A stretch of 64,000 nt of DNA from contig QNQO01000197.1 in NCBI GenBank assembly GCA_003290165.1, forward strand, positions 558,001 through 622,000, given 5' to 3'. The position numbers and the translations under genes are program-made. How positions within the stretch are numbered: the first letter of the stretch is position 1; each line of letters opens with the position of its first letter. The notes under the pieces are model-generated. The model saw nothing but the letters and a program-made list of their open reading frames with translations, was not told the origin of the DNA and did no database searches. The stretch is from Berberis thunbergii. Taxonomy: Eukaryota > Streptophyta > Magnoliopsida > Ranunculales > Berberidaceae. Shown in pieces: positions 1 through 9,611 of this stretch.

Positions 1-401
1 CAACTACATCTAAAAACTCTCTTTGTTTAAATAATATAACTATTTGATTAAAAATAAATATATTTATTATAGTACAATCTTACTAAAGCAAAAAAAAAAA
101 AGTAATAAATTTGCAGTACATAATAAGGAGACCTCACCTCTTTTATAGGTATTTCACTCCCTCTCCGTTAAGAACCAACCAATACTTTTCAAAAGCCCAA
201 CCTCTTTTATGAGACGCTTCCTGATTGATTAAACAAACTTGTCTGATTTTGTTTATTTGTATACGCATTATTGAACCATGTAACAAAAAAGTTACAATTA
301 GTACACAAAGAAATAGAGAAGTATAAAAGAAACGTGAAAACAAAATAATCTGAATGATTCACCTGCTGGAAGGGGCAGAAAGCTTCTAACTGTTTATTTA
401 C
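1..401. other. Spacer without recognisable gene
   Basis: AT-rich sequence at the left edge. Both strands were read and no family-like protein, RNA gene or terminal repeat was recognised. It is probably the interior of the CACTA element whose right end lies at 9601, because no left CACTA terminus is visible between here and that end. Confidence 0.4.
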
Positions 402-755
402 TTGTCAAGTGCAGCATCAGATCTTGTAGCAGCAATCAAAAAGAATATTTGGAATGTGGGAAATCGTGTGCTAAAATGCTACCTGAGATGTAGAGCATGT
501 CTTTCAGCAGTAAAGCTGAGTGATATATTTCCAGGTTACTTGCATGCTCGCATCCATTCAATGCTGGAATGTTGTCCGACACAGTTGGAAGATACATCCT
601 TGATCAAATTATAATGAAGTGTATACGATAATAAGCATGTGAAGAGCTAGATGGGATTGCATTTATGTTAAGATATTTTTGGTTATTATTTTTTCATTTT
701 TATTCAGGTGAGACTGCAAGGAAGTTTTATTAGTGGAAAAGGAGGAAGGCTGACA
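402..755 (+). pseudogene. Two coding-like exons of an unrecognised host gene
   Basis: An open frame covers 402-614. Inside it an exon-like block 415-534 is bounded by a CAG acceptor and a CAG/GTTACT donor and reads NIWNVGNRVLKCYLRCRACL, a cysteine- and arginine-rich stretch. A second block at 708-755 has a TTATTCAG acceptor and an ACA/GTGAGT donor. If the two are joined, the frame runs into a TAG at 731-733. The composition looks coding rather than random, but I do not recognise the family. This is the only coding-like fragment in the left CACTA interior that lies on the + strand; the others are on the minus strand. Confidence 0.35.
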
Positions 756-1959
756 GTGAGTCTATGATATGAGCCTTGAGCTGAGATTGTATCTAAACTA
801 TATATGAGATTTCATTCAAGTTCGTTGTTTTCGTTATGACTACCATTGTCTTTCTCCATGTAAGTGGTCAGAACAGAAACAGAGAGTTAAAGCTTCCTCA
901 ATTGATTGATAAACAACTAGAACACATTGATTCACATCACATGGTTTTGCACGACTCCTTTCATGGTTTTGCATGACTCCTTCTAGTAACATTTTATTTA
1001 TTTTATTTTATTTTTTGCATGCTGACAACACAAGCAACTTATCAATGGTGGCTCTCGAGCACAAATCCTCTCAATGAATTTCTCAAATGAACGAGTTCAC
1101 AAAGCACTCAATAACCCTCATTTTCTCGCTCATAAACCCTTCATTCTAACCACCTTTGATATTATAGAGAATTAAAACAGGCGGAAAACTGATTTTGAAA
1201 ACCTGAAATGGCAAAATTGAATTCCTGACTATCATTAGGCTCTGTTTCTGACAGTGCCAGCAAATCTCCCAAATCCCTATTTGGAAGTTTGAACTGCCCA
1301 AATATCCACTCAGATATGGCGAAATCCAATTGCCCAAATTTCCCAATCTGTTCCGAGTTCTGACGCCCAAGTCATATTTATCATTTGAGACTCAGTTGTA
1401 AAAAAACCCGAGTTCCAAACATAACAGTATCTTGGAACAAACTGAAAGGGATTTTCAGGCATTTATCATTCAGAACTTATTGCAGCCTGCCCCCATTAGG
1501 TCGGAAATGGCATATTCTACCACAAGTTTGCTGATAGCAATAGCCCCAGTTACATCAAATGACAACTCAAATTATCCAAAACATAATTTAAGACGTGCCT
1601 TCAATGACTTGGTGGTTTATTGATTAAAGAGTACTCATAACTAATTGGTCAATATAAACATATTTTTCACTGCCCTTCTAAAGTAATATATGTTGTATTG
1701 AAAGTGATTAACCAAGCCAACAAGCAACTAAAACTAGTTAACCACAAATACGTATTTTCGAATAAACGATAAGTAATTAACAGCAGTCTCTAAGAGTGTA
1801 TAAAGAAACATTATTAAATGTAAGAGCATGAACATGGTGGTCTCTAGAACCATATAAGGAGTTCATACATCTAATAACCAAGTTTCCAAAACAAAGAAAA
1901 AACTAAATATAACTGCAAAAAAAAAGTAAACAATAACAAATTTTGGGACTTACTGCAAG
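756..1959. other. Spacer with a short tandem duplication
   Basis: No gene is supported. A 22-bp unit beginning CATGGTTTTGCA occurs twice in direct tandem at 940-983. The open frames here (1146-1370 minus, 1432-1623 plus) show no family resemblance and are probably chance frames in transposon interior. Confidence 0.4.
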
Positions 1960-2145
1960 GGACGATCTGCTGATGACGCGAGGTACGCACTGCTGCTGCT
2001 GCTGCTGCGAGGGAATCACTGATGCTGCTGCGAGGGACGAACTGCTGCTCTGCGAGGGACGCACTGATGCGAGCATGCTGTTGGTCGTAAACCAGAGTGC
2101 GCTCTGTTTCACTGCAGAGTACCCACTGTCCTGGCAGTTATGATC
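1960..2145. repeat. GC-rich patch, copy 1 of a dispersed motif family
   Basis: Strongly GC-rich against an AT-rich background, with CTG/TGC runs and the segment CTCTGTTTCACTGCAGAGT. A closely similar segment, CTCTGTTTTACAGCAGAGT, lies in the patch at 4046-4350, and a third patch at 20461-20645 shares the TTTCAGCGTG motif with the second. Frames in both directions here are low-complexity and I do not treat them as genes. It is probably a conserved internal or subterminal piece of the CACTA family. Confidence 0.45.
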
Positions 2146-2384
2146 TACAGATTTTTTAAAATCAGTTACAGTAAAATCAGCAATTCATATTGGTTTGGTA
2201 ACATTAGAAAAATTCAAGAACCATGTTATTCTAATCAATGTTGGTGTAGACATTAGTTTGGTTAGTCAAATTTGTAATCTGATTGTGAAATGAAATTGCA
2301 TATTATGTACAGTTGAATCAACTAACAAATGAATGAATGATGAAAGATCTTGAACAAAAGGGTAACCCCAAACAGGCCTAGCTA

Positions 2385-2445
2385 CCCATCAAAGAATTTT
2401 CTTGATTCTCTTCAATCAAACAACAACCCATCAAAGAATTTTCTT
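2385..2445. repeat. 19-bp direct repeat flanking the CAP-D3 fragment end
   Basis: The sequence CCCATCAAAGAATTTTCTT occurs at 2385-2403 and again at 2427-2445. The second copy overlaps the stop-codon end of the CAP-D3-like frame. This may be a scar of the capture junction or a small local duplication. Confidence 0.6.
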
Positions 2446-2892
2446 AAGAGCTCTATGATAGTTTGATTTTGGAGGCTTTTTTTTTACAAGATCACAACTT
2501 TTACCTATTCTCTTCTCATCTTTACCGGATGCACGACCCAGGGGTGACATATTGCTATTGGATTTTTGCATGGTGGCGACAGTCTCAGCAACTGTAGCTT
2601 TTGCTTTGAGTGCTTCATACTTTTCCATGTCGTAAATGATCTCCTTCTGAAGCTGCTTGTCAGCTACTAATATGTCATCAATCTCATTCTTGTAATCCTT
2701 AAGAAGCACTCGCAGGCATTCCATGAGACAACCCATCAAGGAGCTGTTTTTGCTCTCCATTAGCCTCTTCAGCTCTATAAAGATACGAATAGCATTTTGG
2801 ATCAAACTCTTCTTTGCCACCTGAGCCATCACTCTCCGTTTTGCAGCTGCAGCAGCATCAGTGCTTCCACTTTCTCCACCTTCGTCATCCAT
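2431..2892 (-). pseudogene. Condensin-II subunit CAP-D3 C-terminal fragment
   Basis: A 153-codon open frame with passages such as LRVLLKDYKNEIDDILVADK and KQLQKEIIYDMEKYEALKAK, which I associate with the C-terminal region of plant condensin-II subunit D3 (a HEAT-repeat subunit of the chromosome-compacting complex). The full protein is over 1,000 residues, so this is only a tail fragment. It starts at a Met but has a stop codon just upstream in the same frame, and none of the preceding HEAT-repeat exons is present nearby. The C-terminus is basic (VKKKPPKSNYHRALKKIL). It lies in the same orientation as the other captured fragments of the left CACTA element. The family name rests on recalled similarity, not on a search. 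Confidence 0.65.
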
Positions 2893-3394
2893 TAGGCAAT
2901 ATTAAGAACATCAGGTCTGCAGAGTTCGACCAAATATGCATGAATATGTAATAAAGAAATATAGAATGTCATATCAAAATTACTATATGATAACTGAAAG
3001 CTAAATAGCCAATTGAGACTGACAGAGAAAAAGAAACATGCCAAACACAAACACACATGCACTAGACCATATAACCCAACAAAATGGAAAGAAAATCACA
3101 TATCCCATCTGATCAATGATTACCTAAAATTTGGAGAAGACAGAGATGATCTACATGGAAGTTATGACTGGTGAGCAATATATAAGTGGATTTGAAAAGA
3201 AGTATCAAACTCAATCTATTTTTTTCTTTTCCTATAACAGGGAATGCAAAAATTTTAAATGAACAAAGAAACCAAAATTTTCATGGCACTGAACTAGTGA
3301 ACTATAGAGGCAAACCAAACCCAATGAAAAATCTCATTCTCGTGTCACCATTTCAACTAGGTTTAGTTCTCCTAAGCTGCAAGTATCTTCCAAC

Positions 3395-3450
3395 CGAATT
3401 TTAAAATCCCGATCAGCACTAACTATGAATCACCCATCAGGAGAAAATTC
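3395..3450 (-). pseudogene. TRM82/WDR4 WD40 exon fragment
   Basis: A 56-nt exon-like block with a TTTACAG acceptor at its upstream edge and a CG/GTTGG donor downstream. It reads EFSPDG-stop-FIVSADRDFKIR. The string FIVSADRDFKIR is typical of the non-catalytic WD40 subunit (Trm82/WDR4) of tRNA (guanine-N7) methyltransferase, which partners Trm8 to make m7G46. The position after DG, normally arginine in related sequences, is a TGA stop, consistent with a single C-to-T or A-to-T change. No neighbouring exons of the same gene were found, so it is a single captured exon. Confidence 0.55.
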
Positions 3451-3698
3451 CTGTAAACCGAGTACCACATGAATAACTTGATAATGAAGGAAAAATGAAG
3501 AATATGTTGTGAAGAAGAAGAAAGTAAGCAAAAATGAAGGATATGTTGTGATCTACAATCTAGCAACGAGAAAAATGACAACAAAAATACATCATATTTG
3601 AGCTAAAAGCAAACATGATGCAGGATGCAACTAATGAGTAAATTTTTATATCATGAATATAAACGAAAAGAGAACGACGTACCAGGCTCGTAAATTTT

Positions 3699-3775
3699 AG
3701 TGACAAGATAGATACCTTCTCTACACCTTCTAGAATGTGAGGGAAGTGACAAGATAGATACTTTCTCTACACCTT
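3699..3775. repeat. 31-bp local duplication at the aminopeptidase exon edge
   Basis: A 31-bp segment beginning AGTGACAAGATAGATAC occurs at 3699-3729 and 3745-3775 with one mismatch. The second copy covers the last codons and the donor site of the leucine-aminopeptidase-like exon, so the duplicate carries an extra copy of the exon/intron boundary. Confidence 0.7.
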
Positions 3776-3839
3776 GGTTGCAAGCATATACCAGAGCATC
3801 AGCAAGCGTCAGTCTGCCTTCTGCATCAATATTATTGAC
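3773..3839 (-). pseudogene. Leucine aminopeptidase (M17) active-site exon fragment
   Basis: A 67-nt exon with a TTTTTTTGCAG acceptor and a CAAG/GTGTAG donor. It reads VNNIDAEGRLTLADALVY followed by ACNQ. This is the signature region of peptidase family M17 (leucyl aminopeptidase), where NTDAEGRL holds metal ligands and the catalytic arginine. Here the Thr of the signature is Ile, while the Asp, Glu and Arg remain. The usual protein is about 500 residues and nothing else of it is visible nearby, so this is one captured exon. Recognition of the motif is firm; the change at Thr suggests loss of constraint. Confidence 0.75.
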
Positions 3840-4045
3840 CTGCAAAAAAAATGATTCCAACAAATCAAACTTACATGGAGTTGATGAGATATTTATCAAT
3901 TGAGTTTGAAAGCCACCTTAACGAAGATTTCATGAAGCTTCTACACATATTTTCAATACCAAACAATGCTACATACAAGCTATCATTTAGAACATTGGCA
4001 AAGACAAAGCATTCTATCCTGAATAAACAAAATGCAAAAATTCAA

Positions 4046-4350
4046 TACCCAGATTTAGCGCAGCACGCTGAAACGTAGCAGAGTGTCGCAACAGCGTGTT
4101 CGCATGAAGGCCATTGCATCGCAGCAGCTCAGAACACAGCACAGCAACAGGACGTTCTGTGACGCGATAGCGTTCATCATTCTAACGCGTATCCACCATC
4201 TCGCCACGGCCTTACCACCAGTCCAGGCCGCAGCACAGTCTGCAGCAACCAGTGTCCAGTCCTTCCAGCCCGCAGCCTCTCCCTGCTCCGAAAAACAGGG
4301 GACACTCTGTTTTACAGCAGAGTGCCCTGCCAACACTCGGTTCCAGGACC
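4046..4350. repeat. GC-rich patch, copy 2 of a dispersed motif family
   Basis: A GC-rich island containing GCACGCTGAAAC and CTCTGTTTTACAGCAGAGT. Its reverse complement carries TTTCAGCGTGCT, which also occurs in the + strand of the patch at 20461-20645. The inverted relation matches the opposite orientations of the two CACTA elements. Open frames exist on both strands (4055-4363 minus, 4083-4370 plus) but are alanine- and glutamine-rich mirror images and not convincing proteins. Confidence 0.45.
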
Positions 4351-4887
4351 TACCATTGCTCAAACACTAACGTTTGTAAACTACTTGTCTGACAGAGAAG
4401 TAGAGTTGGTACGTGCTGAACACCCTCCCCAAACACTAATCAACTCCTCAGGCACTAATCGGTGTTCTCTCCCCACTGTCACCAACAAAGCAATGTGACC
4501 ACCCACAATTATAACATCCCCATTAGACATTACCACTCCCTAATCACTTTTTGGTTTTGCTTTGTGACTTGTGCATCCTAACTTCAACCCTTTAGCAGGA
4601 ACACATGTTCAAAGTTCATACTTTCAAGAAAAAGAAGAAGAAATCTGTGTATGTCAGGAAGAAAAGTAAATAACTAACATTCAAACTCAAATCATTAACA
4701 TTCTATTTGTTATGATTCATTTCACACTTGAGTGGAAAAAAATATGCAATTTATTTAACAGCGTCCATCAGCCTAACGCGGATCCTTACTCTTACTCCAG
4801 CTCATACTAATGCTGCTAATTTATTTAACAAAGTCTTTACATAGAGCTAGCCAGATATAATTTTCAGTGTTAAAAAAACAAAATTAC
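4351..4887. other. Spacer without recognisable gene
   Basis: Mixed-composition sequence between the GC-rich patch and the SWIB-like exon. Nothing recognisable was found on either strand. Confidence 0.35.
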
Positions 4888-4935
4888 CTGCAATTTGTGT
4901 TCTTTTATATAATCCCACAATGAATACCAGAGATA
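4888..4935 (-). pseudogene. Possible SWIB-domain exon fragment
   Basis: A short block ending in a CAG/GTAATT donor reads LWDYIKEHKLQ. This resembles the helix of the SWIB/MDM2 domain of plant SWI/SNF-associated (BAF60-like) proteins, where W-x-YIK-x-x-x-LQ is conserved. Only about 14 codons are visible and the upstream edge is unclear. It fits the pattern of minus-strand single-exon fragments here, but the family call is tentative. Confidence 0.28.
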
Positions 4936-5263
4936 ACATTAGATAGAAGGGTTAATCAGGAATACCAGAGATGCTATTCAGAATGAGAAAATGCTATCTG
5001 AACTTGTGGGTCAGAATGAGAAGATCTATAACATGAAATCCACAACACTTTCGGCACAAATATAAAAACATTGGTTATTATTTTACATGGTAATCATGAT
5101 GTACAACTTAACTAGTTTATTGTTCATTCAGAACATATAAATTTTTTTAGTCAATTCATTAGGTAAGGAACATATACGACTTAAATAGATGCCATGCACA
5201 CATGCATCACTAGTAAGTAATGATAGGAAGCATTCGACAAGTTTCTGGCATAAAAGGAAATAC

Positions 5264-5440
5264 CTTAGAAAGAACCAAAGGAGGAGGAAGTAAAACAGAT
5301 CTTATCTTCAGAAATCATCTTTCTGCCATATCCCTTTCCCTTTTATCAATGCTAAGAAGTCTTTTATATATCGCAGGAGCCCACATATTTGACGTCTCTC
5401 TCATCTTTTGACTTAGTTGAGCAACCAACTTTATCACAAC
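5264..5440 (-). pseudogene. Single exon, possibly Rif1-like HEAT region
   Basis: A 177-nt exon (59 codons, phase 0 at both ends) bounded by TTTGTAG at its upstream edge and AAG/GTATTT at its downstream edge. It reads RETSNMWAPAIYKRLLSIDK, then RERDMAER, a TGA stop, then FLKIRSVLLPPPLVLSK. The frame remains coding-like on both sides of the stop, so a single nonsense change has broken an otherwise preserved exon. I tentatively link it to the plant telomere-associated Rif1 HEAT-repeat family. Preservation as an exon is much surer than the name. Confidence 0.4.
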
Positions 5441-6340
5441 CTACAAAGACAACCAAAAAATTAGAAGACATCAATAAAAACATGTCAACTGGTATGTTGT
5501 TATTTCAATTGATGGACAAAACTTATTAAGTGAACTTTAAGTCACAAAAAAGAGGTCTTAACATTTAAGGTTCGATTAAGAAAAGATTAAAAAACTAAAA
5601 CTAAACATTAAAAAAAAGAGGTTCGATTTCCATAAGGTTCAATTTAAGGTTTATCTATAACTACCTAACATTTAGGACAATCAACAACTAAACAACATTC
5701 TACTGCAAGAGTGGATATTTCGAAGTTGTAATACAATGGAGAATGATTTTATTTAATTAATTAATACAAAACACAATAGATAAAAGTTGTAATCAAACAT
5801 TAAGTGAATGGTTAGAGATTTTACCAAGATAAATTGTATAGTGTGATTTGATTTGAATGGCATCCAGAACAAGGGAAGAACATGACAAACAATAATTAGT
5901 GAGTACTAGTCAGAAACTTACAAGACAGAGAAAGAAAAAAATACCACATTGAAAATGATAAAAAAAAAACTCCAAAGAGTTGCTCCAAGTTTCTTTCTAA
6001 TTTCATGAACAACCAACCTTGCCTCCCTTTTCCTGGTTTGACCTTCCTTCTTGCAGCTGTTATCCCAAAGATGTGCCTCATATCTACTAGTCCATCAATG
6101 TTTGATTGTGATGAAGAAAAAATGGATCAAAACAAAGAAAAATTCAAACCAAAAATTTTAACCCAACAAGGAGACATGAAAATGGTAAGGTAAGGTAAAA
6201 TCATACAACAAAACAAAACAAAAAAAAAACATCATGGAAGAATGAATGAATGAATGAATGAATGAAATGATGATAGGAACCCCAAAAATACAAAAAACAA
6301 AAGGTAAGATAAATTAAAGACACCAGGTTTGAACACAGAC
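5441..6340. other. Spacer with an AATG microsatellite
   Basis: No gene is supported. About six AATG units run from 6241 to 6266. An open frame on the minus strand at 5896-6081 begins [20 protein letters not shown] and is basic, but I recognise no family and no clear splice context. Confidence 0.4.
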
Positions 6341-6880
6341 CTTGTAACACCTATACACTATGATGTCCTCTGACCAAATGTGTCTATGGACTTCCTGTGA
6401 ACTGGTTGTTTCTGTCCCACCACCTTCCTTCTTGACCCTCTCTTCTTTGTTGTCTCCATAGCCACCACACATTTATTTCCTCCTCCTCCAGTTGGGGAAA
6501 TTTGCTGGGGTGGGGGTGCTGTAATACAACATGATTGAGATCCAAGACTCATTGACAAGCTAAGTGAGTGCAAATCTCCATACCCCATTGCACAGACTGA
6601 CCCAGAACCTCCTCCTTCATCACCACCCACCATGAACCCCCCATCCAACTTTTGCTCCATTTCTTGACAATAATTCCTTGAAACCCAGTTCCTAAAACCT
6701 CCTACCCCATCTTCAGACACTTGAGGGAGTGAGGGATTGCAAGCAACAAGATGGTTTTCCTTGGTGGTGTTGTGGTTATCTAGTTGTGCTTGGTACATTT
6801 CATGGTTGGTGAGAGTTGAGAAATAAGGGTGGTGGTGGTGGTAGTGTTGTTGGACCTTAATCTGATAATGTGCAATACAA
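6341..6880 (-). pseudogene. AINTEGUMENTA-like/PLETHORA (AP2) exon fragment
   Basis: Part of a 196-codon frame at 6358-6948. It contains the hallmarks of the region just before the first AP2 domain of AIL/PLT/BABY BOOM transcription factors: LHSLSLSMSLGSQSCCI and then GQKQPVHRKSIDTFGQRTS. These factors control meristem and embryo identity. The next codons should enter the AP2 R1 repeat (QYRGVTR). Instead there is a TAG at 6358-6360 followed by CIGVTR, and then a donor ACAAG/GTCTG at the normal intron position. So the exon boundary is preserved while the reading frame is closed by one change, with two missense changes beside it. No AP2 domain follows. Upstream, the frame fuses with the CHY-type exon region, so the N-terminal part is not native. 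The upstream edge near 6880 is an estimate. Confidence 0.8.
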
Positions 6881-6982
6881 TTTTTTGTGTGAATGGAAAC
6901 AATTCTCACCAATTCAAAAAAGCAAATAACTAAGTGGAACTGAACCATATTTATTTATTTATTTAAGGATAGAGGATTCAAC

Positions 6983-7026
6983 CTGCAAACTCCACATCCA
7001 TCACAGTGAAATTGCTTCTTTGAAAC
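6983..7026 (-). pseudogene. CHY zinc-finger (RZPF34/CHYR1-like) exon fragment
   Basis: A 44-nt exon between a TTTCAG acceptor and a TTTGCAG/GTTGAA donor. It reads VSKKQFHCDGCGVCR, which matches the CHY/CTCHY zinc-finger segment of plant RING/CHY E3 ubiquitin ligases of the CHYR1/RZPF34 group, where a FDDD-SKxQFHC-x-x-CGICR string is typical. All four zinc-type Cys/His positions in the block are kept. The parent protein is about 260-300 residues, so only one exon is present. It sits about 100 bp upstream (in transcript sense) of the AIL/PLT fragment, an abutment not expected in a normal genome. Confidence 0.55.
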
Positions 7027-7694
7027 CTGAAACCGAAACCAGATTGTCAGCTATGTAAATTGTTAATTCCTGAAAAACTAATACTGCTTCTAAGTGAATG
7101 TCTTAAAACCAAATGTTGCCCAAAGAGTTGCAAGGTGAGTAGAAAGGCAGATTCTACACTTTTCATAGGAGGAGCAAATCTAGATTACAGAAACATAAGA
7201 GCAATTATGAGAGAAACTACACACACATTATAGAGACTTGTATAATCAATTATTGACATCTACTAAAAGAGAGGACTTTTGCTTGCTATAAAATTATATG
7301 CACTGTCCAAATTTTCATAGTTAAAATGAATTTTAAATCTTAAGAGTAGTCCACTTTTCATATTAAAATCGAAGTCTAAAGCTTAAATTTTCCCAACCCA
7401 TGGATACAACATATTGCTATTGAGGCCAATTGAGTATATGTTTCTTTGTTTCATTACCTCTTTTGCAATTAAGCTAAAAAACATTTAAACCAATTAAGCT
7501 AGAATACCCAAATGATCATGCTCATAACAATACAAACACACAGACATGGCTAAAGAAGACTATTGAGTAAATCATGTTGATGGTCTATACATAGTAGCAG
7601 ACTCAAATCCCTCCAATTGAAATGTTCCCTTGTACATAATAAACATTATTGCTTAACAAAAGTCTCAAAAAATTAAAGAAGACTCTTTACTCAC

Positions 7695-8005
7695 CAAGTA
7701 GTTCTTCTACCGCTTCTTCAATAGCAAAGGACCAACATTATCTCCAGTGTCTTTGTTGTGCTTCACATGAGTTCTATCACATAGAGGAAATGTACCTGAC
7801 CTCCAACAGCTGCCAAACACCCCAACACTCCAATTAGAATCTCACCCATATGTTTCACAATCCAATGAGGCAATGAACAAAGATAGGAAATGAGAGAATG
7901 TTGAATAGCTTACCTGTTGTTTTGAGTGTTATCTTAGTCTTCTTCTTCTCCTCTTCAGAAATCGAGCTCGAGAAAAGAAGAAAGTGAGTTCTAGGGTTTG
8001 CTTTG
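7695..8005 (-). pseudogene. Two exon-like blocks resembling a captured 5' leader
   Basis: Block A, 7912-8005, begins after a TTTCAG and contains the leader-like string AAACCCTAGAACTCAC, followed by purine-rich sequence and a CAACAG/GTAAGC donor. Block B, 7695-7809, lies between a TTTGGCAG acceptor and a TACTTG/GTGAGT donor. Neither has a long open frame, so they look like untranslated leader exons. They could belong to the same parent gene as the CHY-type exon just downstream, but nothing in the sequence proves it. Confidence 0.35.
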
Positions 8006-8029
8006 CTGAAAGAAGAAAAAAAAAATCAA

Positions 8030-8705
8030 ACTGTTTTGTTTTGCTTTGCAGTGGAATTTCAACACTATCCTCAAAAAGTATATTTACTAAATTACATTTT
8101 TTAATAAAACTAATAACTAGTCATGAACATCATCCTCATTGTACTCATCTTCCTTTATATATTTCACATAAATCTTACCTGAACATCATCCTCATAGTTT
8201 CATTTTTACGTGGGTATTCCAACTTTTGTATCGTAAATTTTCTTTCTCCTTGCTCATAACATATTTGAATTATATATTCTGAACATGAACAAATCTCAAT
8301 ATTTTGACATTACTGAAGAGTCTCTAAGGACAAAAATTAAAGCTTTCCAGCATATACATTCTAATCTTAGAATAGCTTAAACCATCCAAGTAGCTAAACC
8401 CAGTAAATGAAGTTGTAAATTCCCAAACTATTACTCTAAATATATTCACTTTCCAAGAAAGGAAACACCTCATATACAATATTTTAATACTGAGACTAAC
8501 TAGAACCCTAAACGGATGACAACCTAATTCAATTCAAGCAAAAGTAAGGATCCTCAAATAAAAATAACTTTCCAAGACATCAAAATTTCCCAAGTTGAAA
8601 ACCCACTCACAAGAATCATGATTGAAGTTGAACAACAGAAGAAAAAACTCAACTTGTTTGTAATGAAATAACCGAAGATAAAGCCAAGAATGAAAAAGAA
8701 GCTAC
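8030..8705. other. Intron-like spacer
   Basis: AT-rich sequence downstream of the HIRA donor at 8705. No further WD40 exons of HIRA are present; I looked specifically for GSDDQ-like and IWN-like segments on the minus strand. Confidence 0.4.
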
Positions 8706-9175
8706 CTTGTGATCTCCTCCACCAGTTGCAAACCTGATGCCACCAGGTTGAATATCAATGGAGAAAATCTGCATTCCTTTATGCCTAACCCAACCTGGCT
8801 TCTCTGCAATCATTTTTGCTTCTGGGTTTCCAAAATCCCACTTATTTTTCACTCTCCCTGCACTCAAAGAACAAAAGGGTACTCAAATCCCATGGTTTGG
8901 GATCAAAATAGGAAAGCGGGTCATCAGAGAAAAACTTATAAATGACAAATTTTGTGTGGGTTCTTGAAGGATTTTGTTCTCTTGAAACAGATCTGAAGAA
9001 GAAGAAGAGATCTAAAGAAGAAGAAGGATCTTACCTGGAAGGAGATTTGAACCAATTTGATGTTCTTCTTCAGCTCGATTCTCTCAAGATCTAAAGAAGA
9101 AGAAGGAGAAGAAAAGTTTGAGAATCTGCTTCGGTTCTTCATCTTCTTCTTCAGTTCGTCCTTTTTATCCTCTGC
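8706..9175 (-). pseudogene. HIRA: HIRA histone chaperone 5' end: leader exon and first coding exon
   Basis: The leader exon runs from about 9175 to 9035 and ends CAG/GTAAGA. The second exon, 8857-8706, has a GAGTGCAG acceptor and an AAG/GTAGC donor. The start codon is at 8813-8811 and the 36 codons read [20 protein letters not shown], then [16 protein letters not shown]. This is the highly conserved N-terminus of HIRA, a WD40 chaperone that deposits histone H3.3 outside replication. The frame is open, starts at the native Met and ends in phase 0 as in the parent gene. All following WD40 exons are missing. The leader lies within about 450 bp of a CACTA terminus, so the transposon has taken up the 5' end, and possibly some promoter, of the gene. 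This is the best-preserved of the captured fragments. Confidence 0.8.
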
Positions 9176-9409
9176 GCCAAACCTCTCTCTGATTTAGGTC
9201 AAAAAAAATTTCGCAATGACCGCGCAAACTGATCTAGGTCGAAATAGCAAAAAAAAATTTGCCAATTTTTCGCAATGACAGCGCCAAATTTTTTCCCCAA
9301 TTTTTTTCACCAAAGCGCGACAGAGCGCAAAATCCACTCTCCCCCCATTTTTGCCAGAGCGCGAAATCACTCTCCAAATCATTCACTCGCAGGAGCGCGG
9401 CACGTGCAA

Positions 9410-9601
9410 AACGGTTTAGTTTAGCAACGATTTTTGGCCGTGGGTAATGCACCCACGGTTTAGAGCTGTGGCTAACTATTTTTGTAGCCACGGTTTTAGG
9501 CTGTTGGCCACGCTATCCACGGTTTATAGCCGTGGTAAATAAACCAACGGCTTAGAGCCGTGGCCACCTCCCCGTAGCTAAATAAGCATTTTGGTGTAGT
9601 G
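9410..9601. repeat. CACTA subterminal palindromic repeats and TIR
   Basis: About five copies of a motif such as CCACGGTTTATAGCCGTGG, each an imperfect palindrome, are packed between 9420 and 9572 and end at the TIR, 9586-9601. In CACTA elements such clustered subterminal motifs are binding sites for the element's own DNA-binding protein. The bases after 9601 start with TAA, one side of a possible 3-bp target duplication. Confidence 0.75.
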
Positions 9602-9611
9602 TAAAAAAAAC

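Larger units (their letters stand above)
1..9601 (-). mobile_element. CACTA element carrying captured gene fragments (left end outside window)
   Basis: The right boundary is the terminal inverted repeat, 9586-9601, whose minus-strand reading is CACTACACCAAAATGC. This is the standard start of CACTA/EnSpm elements. Directly inward lies an array of palindromic ACGGCT...AGCCGT motifs at about 9410-9572, then a GCGCTC-rich zone, then fragments of at least six host genes in one orientation. No transposase is visible in the part within the window. The opposite terminus was not found, so the left limit is the window edge, not a real boundary. Whether everything between 1 and 8700 belongs to the same insertion is an inference from the shared orientation. 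Confidence 0.6.

Noticed and set aside
1903..2143. Glutamine- or cysteine-rich frames over the CTG-rich patch
   Set aside because: Mirror frames of a low-complexity triplet run with no family resemblance on either strand.
4055..4370. Overlapping frames of about 100 codons on both strands
   Set aside because: GC-rich repeat patch; high GC suppresses stop codons, and neither frame shows a domain.
4960..5060. Plus-strand coiled-coil-like string MLSELVGQNEKIYNMKS
   Set aside because: Coding-like but only about 30 codons, with no clear splice edges and no recognised family.
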